Shown: positions 53,017-61,044 of the stretch, in pieces
Layout of the letters: each line of letters opens with the position of its first letter
How positions within the stretch are numbered: position 1 is the first letter of the stretch
Source: Streptomyces sp. AM 4-1-1
GTDB lineage: Bacteria; Actinomycetota; Actinomycetes; Streptomycetales; Streptomycetaceae
DNA: 64,000 bases
Reading direction: 5' to 3'
Assembly: GCF_029167625.1 (NCBI RefSeq)
Contig: NZ_CP119146.1
Span: 232,356-296,355 of the forward strand
The notes under the pieces: generated by a model
Told to the model about the DNA's origin: nothing
The model's input: only the letters and a program-made list of their open reading frames with translations
Database searches by the model: none
Position numbers and translations under genes: made by a program

Positions 53017-53226
53017 ATGAACACCTCATCCAGCCACCTGATGCTCCTGGTCCTGTTGCTCGCAGTCGTTGCGATCTTCTGCACCCTTGTAGGAGCAGCG
53101 GCCGGCAAGCTTGCCCGCATCGAGGGAGCCACCTACGCCGGCGCCCTGCTACGGGGTGCCCTGGCTTTCGCAGGCAGCGCCACCCTCTCCCTGGCACTGC
53201 TGACCTTCCTCCTCGCAGCACTATGA
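53017..53226 (+). CDS. Small membrane protein divergent from the NACHT gene
   Basis: This encodes 69 residues from MNTSSSHLMLLVLLLAVVAI, preceded by GGGAAGAAG. Two membrane helices (to about 25 and 45-69) flank a short loop. It may be the membrane partner of the NACHT protein, by position only. Confidence 0.6.
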   Translation: MNTSSSHLMLLVLLLAVVAIFCTLVGAAAGKLARIEGATYAGALLRGALAFAGSATLSLALLTFLLAAL

Positions 53227-53331
53227 AGACGGATGCAGTGCTGCACTGCGACAGATGCACACACACGGCGCCGGGCACGACGGCGGACTCGGTCGCGAGG
53301 GACGGGGAGGCCTTAGCCAGTTTCCCCGGCG

Positions 53332-53844
53332 TTACCTGTTGCGGGTGCTGTTCCTGAGGTTGGCGAAAGGCAGTGCACCGTGGTAGATGATCTTGAACTC
53401 GTCGAGAAGGGCCTGCTCCGCCTTACTCGCGTGCGGCGTCGGCCGCCAAGCCACGACCAGCGTGTCCGAATCGGCCAGTTGCCAGATGTAGCGGCCGCCC
53501 CAGTGCCCGGCTCGCTGACCGGTTCCGTGCCGGCGATACGCGGTCAGCCGCTGGCGCAACCCGTTGCGGCCTCCAGCCTTGCCCACATAGACGACCGTCG
53601 CCCCGTCCACCCAGGCATCGGCGAGCTTGCAGGGGGCCACGGACGGGTTGCGACCCTTCAGATGTCCGGCCGAGCTGGAGGAGAGGAACGCCGGGGGAGC
53701 GACGGCCATGCGGATCACTACATAGACCCCGTGCCCGGCGGGCACATCGCTGACGGGCAGGTCACGGAAAGGCACGAAGCCACGAAAGCCGCGGGCGGCC
53801 AAAGCCTGACGGCTCAGCTCCGGCATGAGGTTCATGCTGCGCAT
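53332..53844 (-). CDS. GIY-YIG nuclease-like protein
   Basis: This encodes 170 residues. [11 protein letters not shown] near 38 and [20 protein letters not shown] near 84 give the two strand motifs and arginine of the GIY-YIG fold, and a conserved acidic residue follows in [13 protein letters not shown] near 143. The second motif reads VVYVG instead of YIG. No other domain. It may be a stand-alone nuclease of the defence arm. Confidence 0.7.
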   Translation of the reverse strand: MRSMNLMPELSRQALAARGFRGFVPFRDLPVSDVPAGHGVYVVIRMAVAPPAFLSSSSAGHLKGRNPSVAPCKLADAWVDGATVVYVGKAGGRNGLRQRLTAYRRHGTGQRAGHWGGRYIWQLADSDTLVVAWRPTPHASKAEQALLDEFKIIYHGALPFANLRNSTRNR

Positions 53845-53985
53845 CGTGCCAGGCGGACGGGCGGCGCTCCTGGAACGGCTGCAGACAGGCGCACAGCACG
53901 ATGCCTGGCTCCGTCTCCGCCGCTTTCACCCGGTCCTGCGCCAGGGCCGCGATGCTCCGCTCCAAGGTCCCTCTAGGCTGGCGCA

Positions 53986-55288
53986 GTGAGTGACAAGGAC
54001 ACGTACACCAGCTACGTACGGCTCCCAGGATGCACCTGCGGATGCCATGAGGTGCCGGACGATCCCAACGAATACTACGCCGATCCGCGTGCATATGACG
54101 ACCCGTCCTTCGTCCCGGCGTTCATCTGCGGCTGCTGCGCTCATGAGGTCCTTCCGCGACGACCCCGTCAGACAACGCGAATAGCTGTGCTCAGGCGCGA
54201 CGGCTTCCGGTGTCTTGCCTGCGGTTCCGAGGACGATCTCAGCATCGATCACATACAGCACCAGTCGGCAGGCGGCCGACACGGTATGGAGAACCTGCGC
54301 ACGCTCTGCCGCTCGTGCAACAGCCGCCGCGGGACTGGCCACCTCCCAGGAATCGACGGAGAGACGGGGCATGAGCCGGGAAATTCCGCTTCCAAGGTCA
54401 GTGGTCCGCCATATCGTCTGAACATGTCGTCGTACCGCAGAGACCTGGTCAGCCGCGCTACCCGAAACGAGTTCCGGTCGCTGGCGACCGACATGACGGT
54501 GCGCCTCGTGGCCGAGGCTTGGCAGAACCACAATTTCGCCCCCGTTCCCGAGGACGAACTGAACTACGACGACACCAGCGTGCGCCGCATCACCTTCGAG
54601 ACGTACGCCGCTGCAGTCGACTGGACGGACTACGCCCAGGTCTCCCGTGCTCTTCTCGTCTTCGAGGACTTCATCCGCTACTACCGACAGAGCGGCTGGG
54701 AGAGCAACTGGCTAGAGGAAGTCACCGTCAAACTGGAACGCGACAGCCTGAGCGTCGACGAACGTGGACGGATCTCATGGCTACGCCGACCAGTCTCCAC
54801 GGGGCACCTGGAGAAGCTGACCGACCCGTCGGGCATCCTCGCGGAGCTTGAACGGGTCAGCCGCACCATCGCAGACGATCCAGCCGCCGCGATCGGAAGC
54901 GCCAAGCAGCTGATCGAGGCAACCGCGAAGACCGTACTCCGAGAACGGGGAATTGCCTTCGATGAGTACACGAAGGTGCCTGCCCTCGTCAAGCAGGCCC
55001 AGAAGGCCCTCCATCTTGACGCCTCGTCCGTGACTCCCGGCCCAGATGGCACCGACGCGGTCAAGAAGATCCTCGGTGGCGTGGCCTCGATTGCCGTCGG
55101 TGTAGCGGAACTCCGTAACCGCGGATACGGCACTGGGCACGGCCAGGCCAGTGCACCCCCCCAACCTTGGAATCCGTCACGCCCAACTGGCTGCCAATGC
55201 GGCCATCACCTGGTGCCAACTCATGCTCGACACCCTGGGAGACCTCGCAGCGCCCTGGAGGAAGGCCGCGGTTCCAGCCCAGCAGTAG
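53986..55288 (+). pseudogene. HNH nuclease fused to Abi C-terminal domain, frameshifted
   Basis: The frame opens with GTG at 53986. Residues 5-55 have two Cys clusters (GCTCGCHE, ICGCCAHE). An HNH domain lies at about 66-112 (RRDGFRCLACGSEDDLSIDH, then CRSCNSRRG). Residues 290-390 are an abortive-infection C-terminal domain (AAAIGSAKQLIEATAKTVLR, then AELRNRGYGTGHG). The frame then derails at CCCCCCC (55156-55162); dropping one C gives LGIRHAQLAANAAITWCQLM and a stop at 55288, 433 residues in all. So either the base count is wrong or the gene is dead. A defence-type protein. Confidence 0.75.
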
Positions 55289-55295
55289 ACGCCGC

Positions 55296-56261
55296 TCAGC
55301 TCTCGCGGCCCTCCTTGCCTCCGGCGGCCAGGCGTTCGCGGCGCTTTGCGTGTGTACCGTTCGCGGGCCAACCCGCGCCTTCCTTGTCCGGCTCCGGTCC
55401 CGGGTCCTTCGTGGGGATCTTGGTGACTTTCAAGCCGGCGGCCCGGCCGCGGGTGTGCTGACCGGTGTCACAGGTCAGCAGGTGTACCTCCCGGTTCGCC
55501 AACGCCTGAATGTGCACAGCCCGGTCGATGATTTCGTCGTCCGCGATCGGGAGCCGCACGTGCCCGGGCGGGTCAAGGACGATCTCGACGTGCACGTCAC
55601 CTCGGACGTTCGAAAGCCCGCTCTCATCCTGGAACGTCGCCGCTCTGTGCCAGACCCCAGACGTTGAACCGTTCAGTAGCCCGTCCAGAAGGCCGAGCGT
55701 GTGAGTGGCCCGCCAGCGGCCATGTTGCTTGCTCGTCTCCTTGAGCCCATCGAGTTCGTCTACGACTGTGATGGGGAAAAGCAGCCGGACGCTGGTGTCG
55801 GGACGCAGGTCGAGGATGGTGTGGAGGTCGATGCCCTCGAGCTTTTCTGGGTTGTGGCAGTAGAAGCTGGAGTCGGCGACCACGAAGACCTCTTGGCCGA
55901 ACCAGTGGCGCAACCGGTCGTCCAAGGCCTGTACGGCGGCGCCGAGATCGGCGACGCGCTCAGCGAGCTCGAGGTTCACTAGGCCGTTCACGAGGCGCTC
56001 TTGGTCGCTCCCAGCGAGGGTGCCGCAGCTGCCGAGGAGCACCTCGTACCGCCGGGTCAGGATCAGACGGCTGATGTCCCCGTCGCTTATCTGGTGCCGC
56101 AGGGTGCCCGAGGCGTCCGTGGCCCACTCTAGGTACTGCAGGAGCCGGTGGTAGGTACTGGTGTTGTGCGCACTGCGGAGGTTGTCAGCTGCGAGGTGAG
56201 CGCTGCTGAGCGCGTCGCGGATGTTCTGGGAGTGAGCGCCGGGCCTCGGGGTGATGAGCAT
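55296..56261 (-). CDS. PIN-domain ribonuclease-like protein
   Basis: This encodes 321 residues from MLITPRPGAHSQN, preceded by AGGA; an open frame upstream is not coding. The N-terminal 130 residues are helical. The PIN domain fills about 130-290: VFVVADSSFYCHNPE with the first Asp, PITVVDELDGLKE with an acidic pair, DDEIIDRAVHIQALA and LLTCDTGQHTRGRAAGLKV with the last Asp. All four acidic positions are there. It points toward the Abi gene and ends eight bases from it. It may cut RNA on infection or stress. Confidence 0.78.
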   Translation of the reverse strand: MLITPRPGAHSQNIRDALSSAHLAADNLRSAHNTSTYHRLLQYLEWATDASGTLRHQISDGDISRLILTRRYEVLLGSCGTLAGSDQERLVNGLVNLELAERVADLGAAVQALDDRLRHWFGQEVFVVADSSFYCHNPEKLEGIDLHTILDLRPDTSVRLLFPITVVDELDGLKETSKQHGRWRATHTLGLLDGLLNGSTSGVWHRAATFQDESGLSNVRGDVHVEIVLDPPGHVRLPIADDEIIDRAVHIQALANREVHLLTCDTGQHTRGRAAGLKVTKIPTKDPGPEPDKEGAGWPANGTHAKRRERLAAGGKEGRES

Positions 56262-57022
56262 GCTCACGATCCTGTCAGCAGGCCGGTTGGGGTTCACCAG
56301 GTTTCCCAAGGCCAACGGCTGATGATCAGGATTCCGTTCGCTCTGTCGAGGCCCGAAGATCGCCCTGTCACTGGTGGAGGTGGTCTTCTGCCGATTCTTG
56401 GCCGACCGCCAGCTCCGGGAGTTAAGGCCGGCAGCCGACCACTCCACCCCGAAGCAGGGAGTCGACCATGGCCCAGAACCGTGCCCGCCGTATCACCGAC
56501 CGGACGAGGGCCGCCAAGCCTCGCGCCTCGAAGTGGAGTGTCGTGCGCGGTCTGCTCGAGAGTGGGGCCCAGTTCGGCGACAAGGCCACGAAAAGGGTTC
56601 GGGGAACGCTCAGGACTACCCAGGATGCCGAGGCCGCCTACCACTATGCGCGCGACATCATTGCCGGTCAGGGGCCTGTGGAGGTACTGCTTCGGGCCGG
56701 CCGAGGCGCCCGGGCGCGCCTGATTTACTGCCGTTCTGCACCAGCTTGTCGGTGCCCGCCGCCACACTGGGCGGATGGGAATGCCGGACCGGCGAGGAGT
56801 GATCGCCGGTCCGACCACACGGATGTTCTCAGGTGCTGTTACCTATGGTGTGTGAGGGTGCCGCCTGCACCAGGGCGGCATGCGCCAGGTCCAGGAGGAC
56901 TTGTATTCGGCTGGCCTTCCCTGGTTGGCACGCCCCGCGACCGCGGCTACGCCCGCTTCCTCGTACCCCACCACCCTCGCCGCCCCCGACGACGGCGACC
57001 AGGACGACGCGGCGAGACAGTG
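56262..57022. other. Gap without a convincing gene
   Basis: A plus-strand ATG at 56468 opens MAQNRARRITDRTRAAKPRA and continues for 75 plausible residues (HYARDIIAGQGPVEVLLRAG), then runs on without a stop into the next gene's frame. It could be a small gene that lost its stop. I see nothing else firm here. Confidence 0.35.
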
Positions 57023-57403
57023 ATGACACCCCACACCGAGTTCCACGACCCTCACGGCCAGGTCTACGCCGGCCTCCCTCTGGACCGCGCACCGTACGAA
57101 GCGCTCGTCACCGCCGTCCTCGCGTGGAAGAACCCAGACCTCCCCATGCGACTACGAACAGATCGTGCTCCAACTGACCGGCCACGCCAGCGCTCTCACC
57201 GCCGACGTCCGACGCCACGCCGCCGCCCTGCCCAAGAGCGACGGCCACGGCGCCCTCGCCGAAGTCGTCCTCCGCGAAGCCGACGGCCGCCTCTCCACCC
57301 CGATCGAAGAAACGGCCCGCTGTGCCCAGAACCGCGCCCGCCTTGTGCGGGCCCTCTACGCGCGGCTGACCGCCTCACCGAGCCCGTCCCGGCCGCCACA
57401 CAA
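57023..57403 (+). pseudogene. DUF6415-like gene, frameshifted and cut
   Basis: MTPHTEFHDPHGQVYAGLPL to ALVTAVLAWKNPDLP is read from 57023. The +1 frame then carries CDYEQIVLQLTGHASALTAD to QNRARLVRALYARL. Dropping one C from CCCC near 57143 joins them. A second indel follows at CTGACC near 57369, where the copy at 58633 has CTGGACC. Small helical proteins of this family are frequent in Streptomyces. The tail of the gene is present again at 58633-58707. Confidence 0.6.
57330..57403. repeat. Direct repeat, left copy, flanking the 359-residue gene
   Basis: ACCGCGCCCGCCTTGTGCGG and the following 50 bases recur at 58633-58707 with few differences. Only the right copy has a proper stop (TAG at 58705). 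Confidence 0.8.
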
Positions 57404-57469
57404 CCCGACGGCCCGATGGGTCGGGCACCCCTTGAGAACGTTGCGTCCGCGCCCGGAGACTCAAAGCAG

Positions 57470-58549
57470 CTACGCCTCGTCTTCTTCTTCGTCGGGGCGA
57501 TCGAGGTCCTGGTCCAACGCACGCAGCAAGGCGTGGGCGAGGAGGATTGCCGGCAGAACGAACTCCGGACGGTAGGCGTCGGGCGAAGCCTGGTGTGCTC
57601 CAAGGTGGCGGTTGAAGGTGTCCTGGGTGGCACCGGGCCCGAAGGCGTTTCGCATGCCCGCGAGCACCAGGTAGTGCTTGAACTGCCGCAGAGTGAGATC
57701 GCCCCAATCGTCCGCGTCGCCCAGGGCACTGCCGATGGTGCCGTGGTGTCCGGCCTTCGGCGGGTAGGTCACCTGAGGGAAGGAACGCCGGGTCCAGGCG
57801 TTGCCGTGCTTCTTCATCGCGGTCTCGAGCACATTGCCCGCCAGGGCTTGGGCGCCCTCATCGAAGCCGGCCCGCGCGGTGCGGGTGGCAGTGCTCAGGA
57901 TGGCGACCATGCCGGTCAGCTCAGGATGGGTGACGCTCTGGAGGCTGGCGTCGACGTCGTCGAGAACGTCGTCGCGGCGTTCGCCCAGGAGGGCATAACG
58001 CTCTTGGCGCTCCTTGAGAGGGAACAGGGCTTTGACGATCTCGGCCCGGGGTGCCCATGCGAGGGACAGCCCGTCGTCCTCACCCATCTCCAGAATCGTG
58101 TAGAGGTCCTTAGCTTCCAGGCCGACGAGATTGGCAGGCAGGAAAAGGGCTGCTGTCGCTGCGAGTTGGTCCAGCAGCGTGCGGGGAAGCGACACGCTGC
58201 GTACGACGTCATTGATGCGGCCGTGCCAGTCGTAGATGTCCCTCAGATCGCTCTGCAGTGCCAGTATGGGCTCAGCGATCGCCCGGTAATGGCGCTGGGC
58301 GTTCAGTGCAGCCTGGTAGGCCGTATTGCCCGGTCCCATGACACTTTCGATGGTCCGGCGGGTGGACTCCATCTGTCGGATGTGGCGGCGGGCGGGCTCC
58401 AACATCTTGTCTTGCCAGGCCGAGATCTGCCTGATCGACTCCATGAAGCCGGACAGGTCGTAGTTGGCGCCACGGCCCTGGTGAGGCTCCGCTTCCTGGC
58501 CGAATTCTTCATCGCCGTCTTCTGCGTCCGGGGCGTCCTCGCTATTCAT
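57470..58549 (-). CDS. Hypothetical protein of 359 residues between direct repeats
   Basis: The N-terminus is acidic (MNSEDAPDAEDGDEEFGQEA). A helical middle (LSGFMESIRQISAWQDKMLE, HIRQMESTRRTIESVMGPGN) is followed by SLAWAPRAEIVKALFPLKER and GFDEGAQALAGNVLETAMKK, a pattern I have seen in uncharacterised actinobacterial proteins. No membrane segment or catalytic motif. It lies on the strand opposite to the cut DUF6415-like gene, between two copies of that gene's tail, so it was probably inserted there. A defence role is possible by location only. Confidence 0.7.
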   Translation of the reverse strand: MNSEDAPDAEDGDEEFGQEAEPHQGRGANYDLSGFMESIRQISAWQDKMLEPARRHIRQMESTRRTIESVMGPGNTAYQAALNAQRHYRAIAEPILALQSDLRDIYDWHGRINDVVRSVSLPRTLLDQLAATAALFLPANLVGLEAKDLYTILEMGEDDGLSLAWAPRAEIVKALFPLKERQERYALLGERRDDVLDDVDASLQSVTHPELTGMVAILSTATRTARAGFDEGAQALAGNVLETAMKKHGNAWTRRSFPQVTYPPKAGHHGTIGSALGDADDWGDLTLRQFKHYLVLAGMRNAFGPGATQDTFNRHLGAHQASPDAYRPEFVLPAILLAHALLRALDQDLDRPDEEEDEA

Positions 58550-58632
58550 GCCCCCATGATCCTGAATCCGTCACGGGTGAGCACTCATATTTGCGGCAGC
58601 TGTGCTCTGTGCGAGGAGCCCGTTGTGGCCGG

Positions 58633-58707
58633 AACCGCGCCCGCCTTGTGCGGGCCCTCTACACGCGGCTGGACCACCGCACCGAGCCCGTCCCGGCCAC
58701 CACGTAG
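58633..58707. repeat. Direct repeat, right copy
   Basis: It encodes RARLVRALYTRLDHRTEPVP then ATT and a stop, the intact end of the DUF6415-like gene. See the left copy at 57330. Confidence 0.8.
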
Positions 58708-58728
58708 CCAGCAGAGGCCGCCCAAGGT

Positions 58729-58810
58729 CCCAGGGGCTACACGCACACCAGTGCGATGCCGCCGCTTCCAGACCCTCGGCATCGCACTTGAGCGCGTGTA
58801 GCCTCTGGGG
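58729..58810. repeat. 82-base interrupted palindrome
   Basis: Arms of 5, 10 and 12 bp (CCCAG, GGCTACACGC, AGTGCGATGCCG) pair perfectly with the other side, separated by a 1x1 and a 5x5 mismatch, around a 15-base loop. It begins 22 bases after the stop at 58707. Confidence 0.75.
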
Positions 58811-58885
58811 CGCGATGCCGCTGGCACCGGGGGCGAAGTCGGCGCTGGTGGGTGACACCTGCGCCCTGCCGTTCGTTGATCCCGC

Positions 58886-59115
58886 ATGCCTGTACTGCCA
58901 TCCCCTGAGGAGATCCACGCCGCCCGCACAGAAAAGCCCGCACAGAAAAGGGTGCCTGGACGCGTGCCACGCTCGCCGAATGGGGCATCCCCTGGCCTCC
59001 AGTGAAGGGCTGGAAGGAAAAGCTGATCACGCGCTGGGAGGCCGCCCAGCGGGGCCACACGCCCCCGACGCCGCCTCCGTCGGCGCCGCCCCCGGACACG
59101 CTCGACTTCGGCTGA
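58886..59115 (+). pseudogene. Small gene broken by a 14-bp tandem duplication
   Basis: MPVLPSPEEIHAARTEK is followed by two perfect copies of CCCGCACAGAAAAG (58923-58936 and 58937-58950), which shift the frame. Without one copy the frame reads on through WTRATLAEWGIPWPPVKGWK to a stop at 59115, 71 residues of a common Streptomyces small protein. Confidence 0.75.
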
Positions 59116-59121
59116 CCACAC

Positions 59122-59164
59122 AGCAGCGGGGCCGAACCGGATCACCCTGCTCGGCCCCGCTGCT
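59122..59164 (+). terminator. Hairpin terminator
   Basis: AGCAGCGGGGCCGA (59122-59135) pairs perfectly with TCGGCCCCGCTGCT (59151-59164). The gap from there to 59471 shows no gene. Confidence 0.7.
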
Positions 59165-59471
59165 CGTTCCCGGCTGCTCACCTGCTGAGGTGGACCTGCG
59201 GGCCCCACACAACTCGAGGTCGTCCAGCAGGGTGACAAGTGGCGCGGTGTCGGAGCTGAGCTAGGGGCGAACCATTAACTCCATCCCGTCAACGGAGCTG
59301 GCACTTACAGCTTCCCGCTGCCCCACGGACTCGCGCGCGACAGCATGCTGAGGTTCCGCGGCGGGGACGGCCTCATCGAAATGCTCCAGACCGTCATGCA
59401 GCCGGCAGGGGCACGCCCTCCTCAGCATGCCCGCTTGAGTGAACGCGGATCGGGTGTCGGAGTGCTCCGGC

Positions 59472-60983
59472 ATGATGATTCAGACAGAGCGGTCGAAGAT
59501 GGCGAGGCGCGTGCTCATGAGATTGAAACTGGCCCGTGAATGGGTCGTTGGCGAGCCCATCGGGGAGCGAGGCGGCTTCGGCGCCGTCTACGCAGCGCAG
59601 GATGTCAACGGCTTGCCCGCCGCAGTGAAGATGGTCCCGAAGCGGCCTGGCGCAGAACGGGAAATGCTGTTCACCGAACTCGATGGCGTACGCAACATCG
59701 TGCCGATCCTTGACAACGGTGAGCACGAAGACCACTGGGTACTCGTCATGCCCCGGGCGGAGAAGTCCCTGCGGGCACACCTGCAGCAGCACGGGCCTCT
59801 CGCCCTGGCCGAGGCCGTGCGCGTGCTTACGGACATCGCCGAGACCCTGACCGACCTTGACGGCCAGGTCGTCCACCGCGACCTCAAGCCTGAGAACGTC
59901 CTGCTTCTCAACGGCCGCTGGTGCCTGGCCGACTTCGGCATCGCCCGCTACGCCGAAGCGACCACTGCCCAGCAGACCTATAAGTTCGCCGGCACCCTTG
60001 CCTACATGGCCCCGGAGCGCTGGAAGAACCTACGGGCCACGAGCGCCAGCGACATCTACGCCTTGGGCGTCCTCGCCTACGAGCTCCTGGAGGGCATCAC
60101 GCCCTTCACCGGGCCGTACGAGCACGACTACCAGGACCAGCACCTCCACGGCACTCCACCGCCGCTCACCACCGCACCCGCCCTGCTGGCTGCGCTGATC
60201 ACCGAATGCCTTTTCCGCGCTCCCCAGGGCCGCCCCGCGGCTGGCAACGTACTAGAGCGACTGAGCCGCATCCCCACTGCATCTCTGGCAGGCGGGCTGG
60301 CCGCACTGGCAGAGGCGAACCGGGCCGAAGCCGCACGCCGCTCCGAAGCCGACCGCCAGGCGTCAGCAGAAGCCACCGAAGCCGAGCGGCGCCGGGACCT
60401 CCTGGACGCCGCCCGCACATCACTCAGCCTAATCTCCGACCAGCTCCTGACAATGATCACGAACATCGTCTCCACGGCCGAGGTGCGCAGGGCCCCGGCA
60501 GGCTGGACGCTCCGCGTGGCCGAAGCCGATCTGACCTTCAGCAGCGCCCAGGAGACCAACCCCAGTGCCTGGCACGGTAAATCGATGGCGCCGTTCGACG
60601 TGATCGCCCACGCGACCATCAGACTCACGATCCCGCAAAACCGGCTGGGCTATGGGGGGCGGAGCCACTCCCTCTGGTACGCGGACGCCCAGGCGGCCGA
60701 GCGTTACCAGTGGTTCGAGACGGCCTTCATGCACATGCCGCTGCGCAACGTGACGTCGAAGATCGACCCGTTCTCCCTCAATCCCAACCATGAGGCTCGC
60801 GCGGCGGTCGGCCCGAGCATGGCCATGCACCAGGTGGCCTGGCCCTTCACGCCCCTCTCGGTCGGGGATCTGGACGAGTTCATCGACCGGTGGACCAGTT
60901 GGCTCGCCAAGGCGGCCAGCGGGGAGCTGGGACACCCCCGCCGTATGCCTGAGCGGGAGCCGCAAGGGTCGTGGAGGAAGTGA
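59472..60983 (+). CDS. Hanks-type Ser/Thr protein kinase
   Basis: This encodes 503 residues; a start at 59499 is equally good. The kinase domain fills about 17-275: GERGGFGAVY near 31, AAVKMV near 50 (ATP lysine), VVHRDLKPENVLLL near 135, LADFGIARY near 154 and YMAPERWKNL near 178. All key residues are present. A coiled, Ala/Glu/Arg-rich segment follows (about 285-330), then a 170-residue soluble domain (AEVRRAPAGWTLRVAEADLT, YQWFETAFMHMPLRNV) of unknown kind. No membrane segment, so it is a cytoplasmic kinase. Context suggests defence. Confidence 0.88.
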   Translation: MMIQTERSKMARRVLMRLKLAREWVVGEPIGERGGFGAVYAAQDVNGLPAAVKMVPKRPGAEREMLFTELDGVRNIVPILDNGEHEDHWVLVMPRAEKSLRAHLQQHGPLALAEAVRVLTDIAETLTDLDGQVVHRDLKPENVLLLNGRWCLADFGIARYAEATTAQQTYKFAGTLAYMAPERWKNLRATSASDIYALGVLAYELLEGITPFTGPYEHDYQDQHLHGTPPPLTTAPALLAALITECLFRAPQGRPAAGNVLERLSRIPTASLAGGLAALAEANRAEAARRSEADRQASAEATEAERRRDLLDAARTSLSLISDQLLTMITNIVSTAEVRRAPAGWTLRVAEADLTFSSAQETNPSAWHGKSMAPFDVIAHATIRLTIPQNRLGYGGRSHSLWYADAQAAERYQWFETAFMHMPLRNVTSKIDPFSLNPNHEARAAVGPSMAMHQVAWPFTPLSVGDLDEFIDRWTSWLAKAASGELGHPRRMPEREPQGSWRK

Positions 60984-60996
60984 CGAGCTGAGTACC

Positions 60997-61032
60997 CAGG
61001 AGCCCGCCCCACTCGCTGAGGGCGGGCTCCTG
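60997..61032. terminator. Bidirectional hairpin terminator
   Basis: CAGGAGCCCGCCC (60997-61009) pairs perfectly with GGGCGGGCTCCTG (61020-61032), between the convergent kinase and helicase genes. Confidence 0.75.
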
Positions 61033-61044
61033 AGGTTCTCGTGG

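Noticed and set aside
56468..58801. 777-codon plus-strand frame
   Set aside because: It joins a doubtful small gene, a DUF6415-like start and then the antisense of the 359-residue gene. Only the first pieces may be real.
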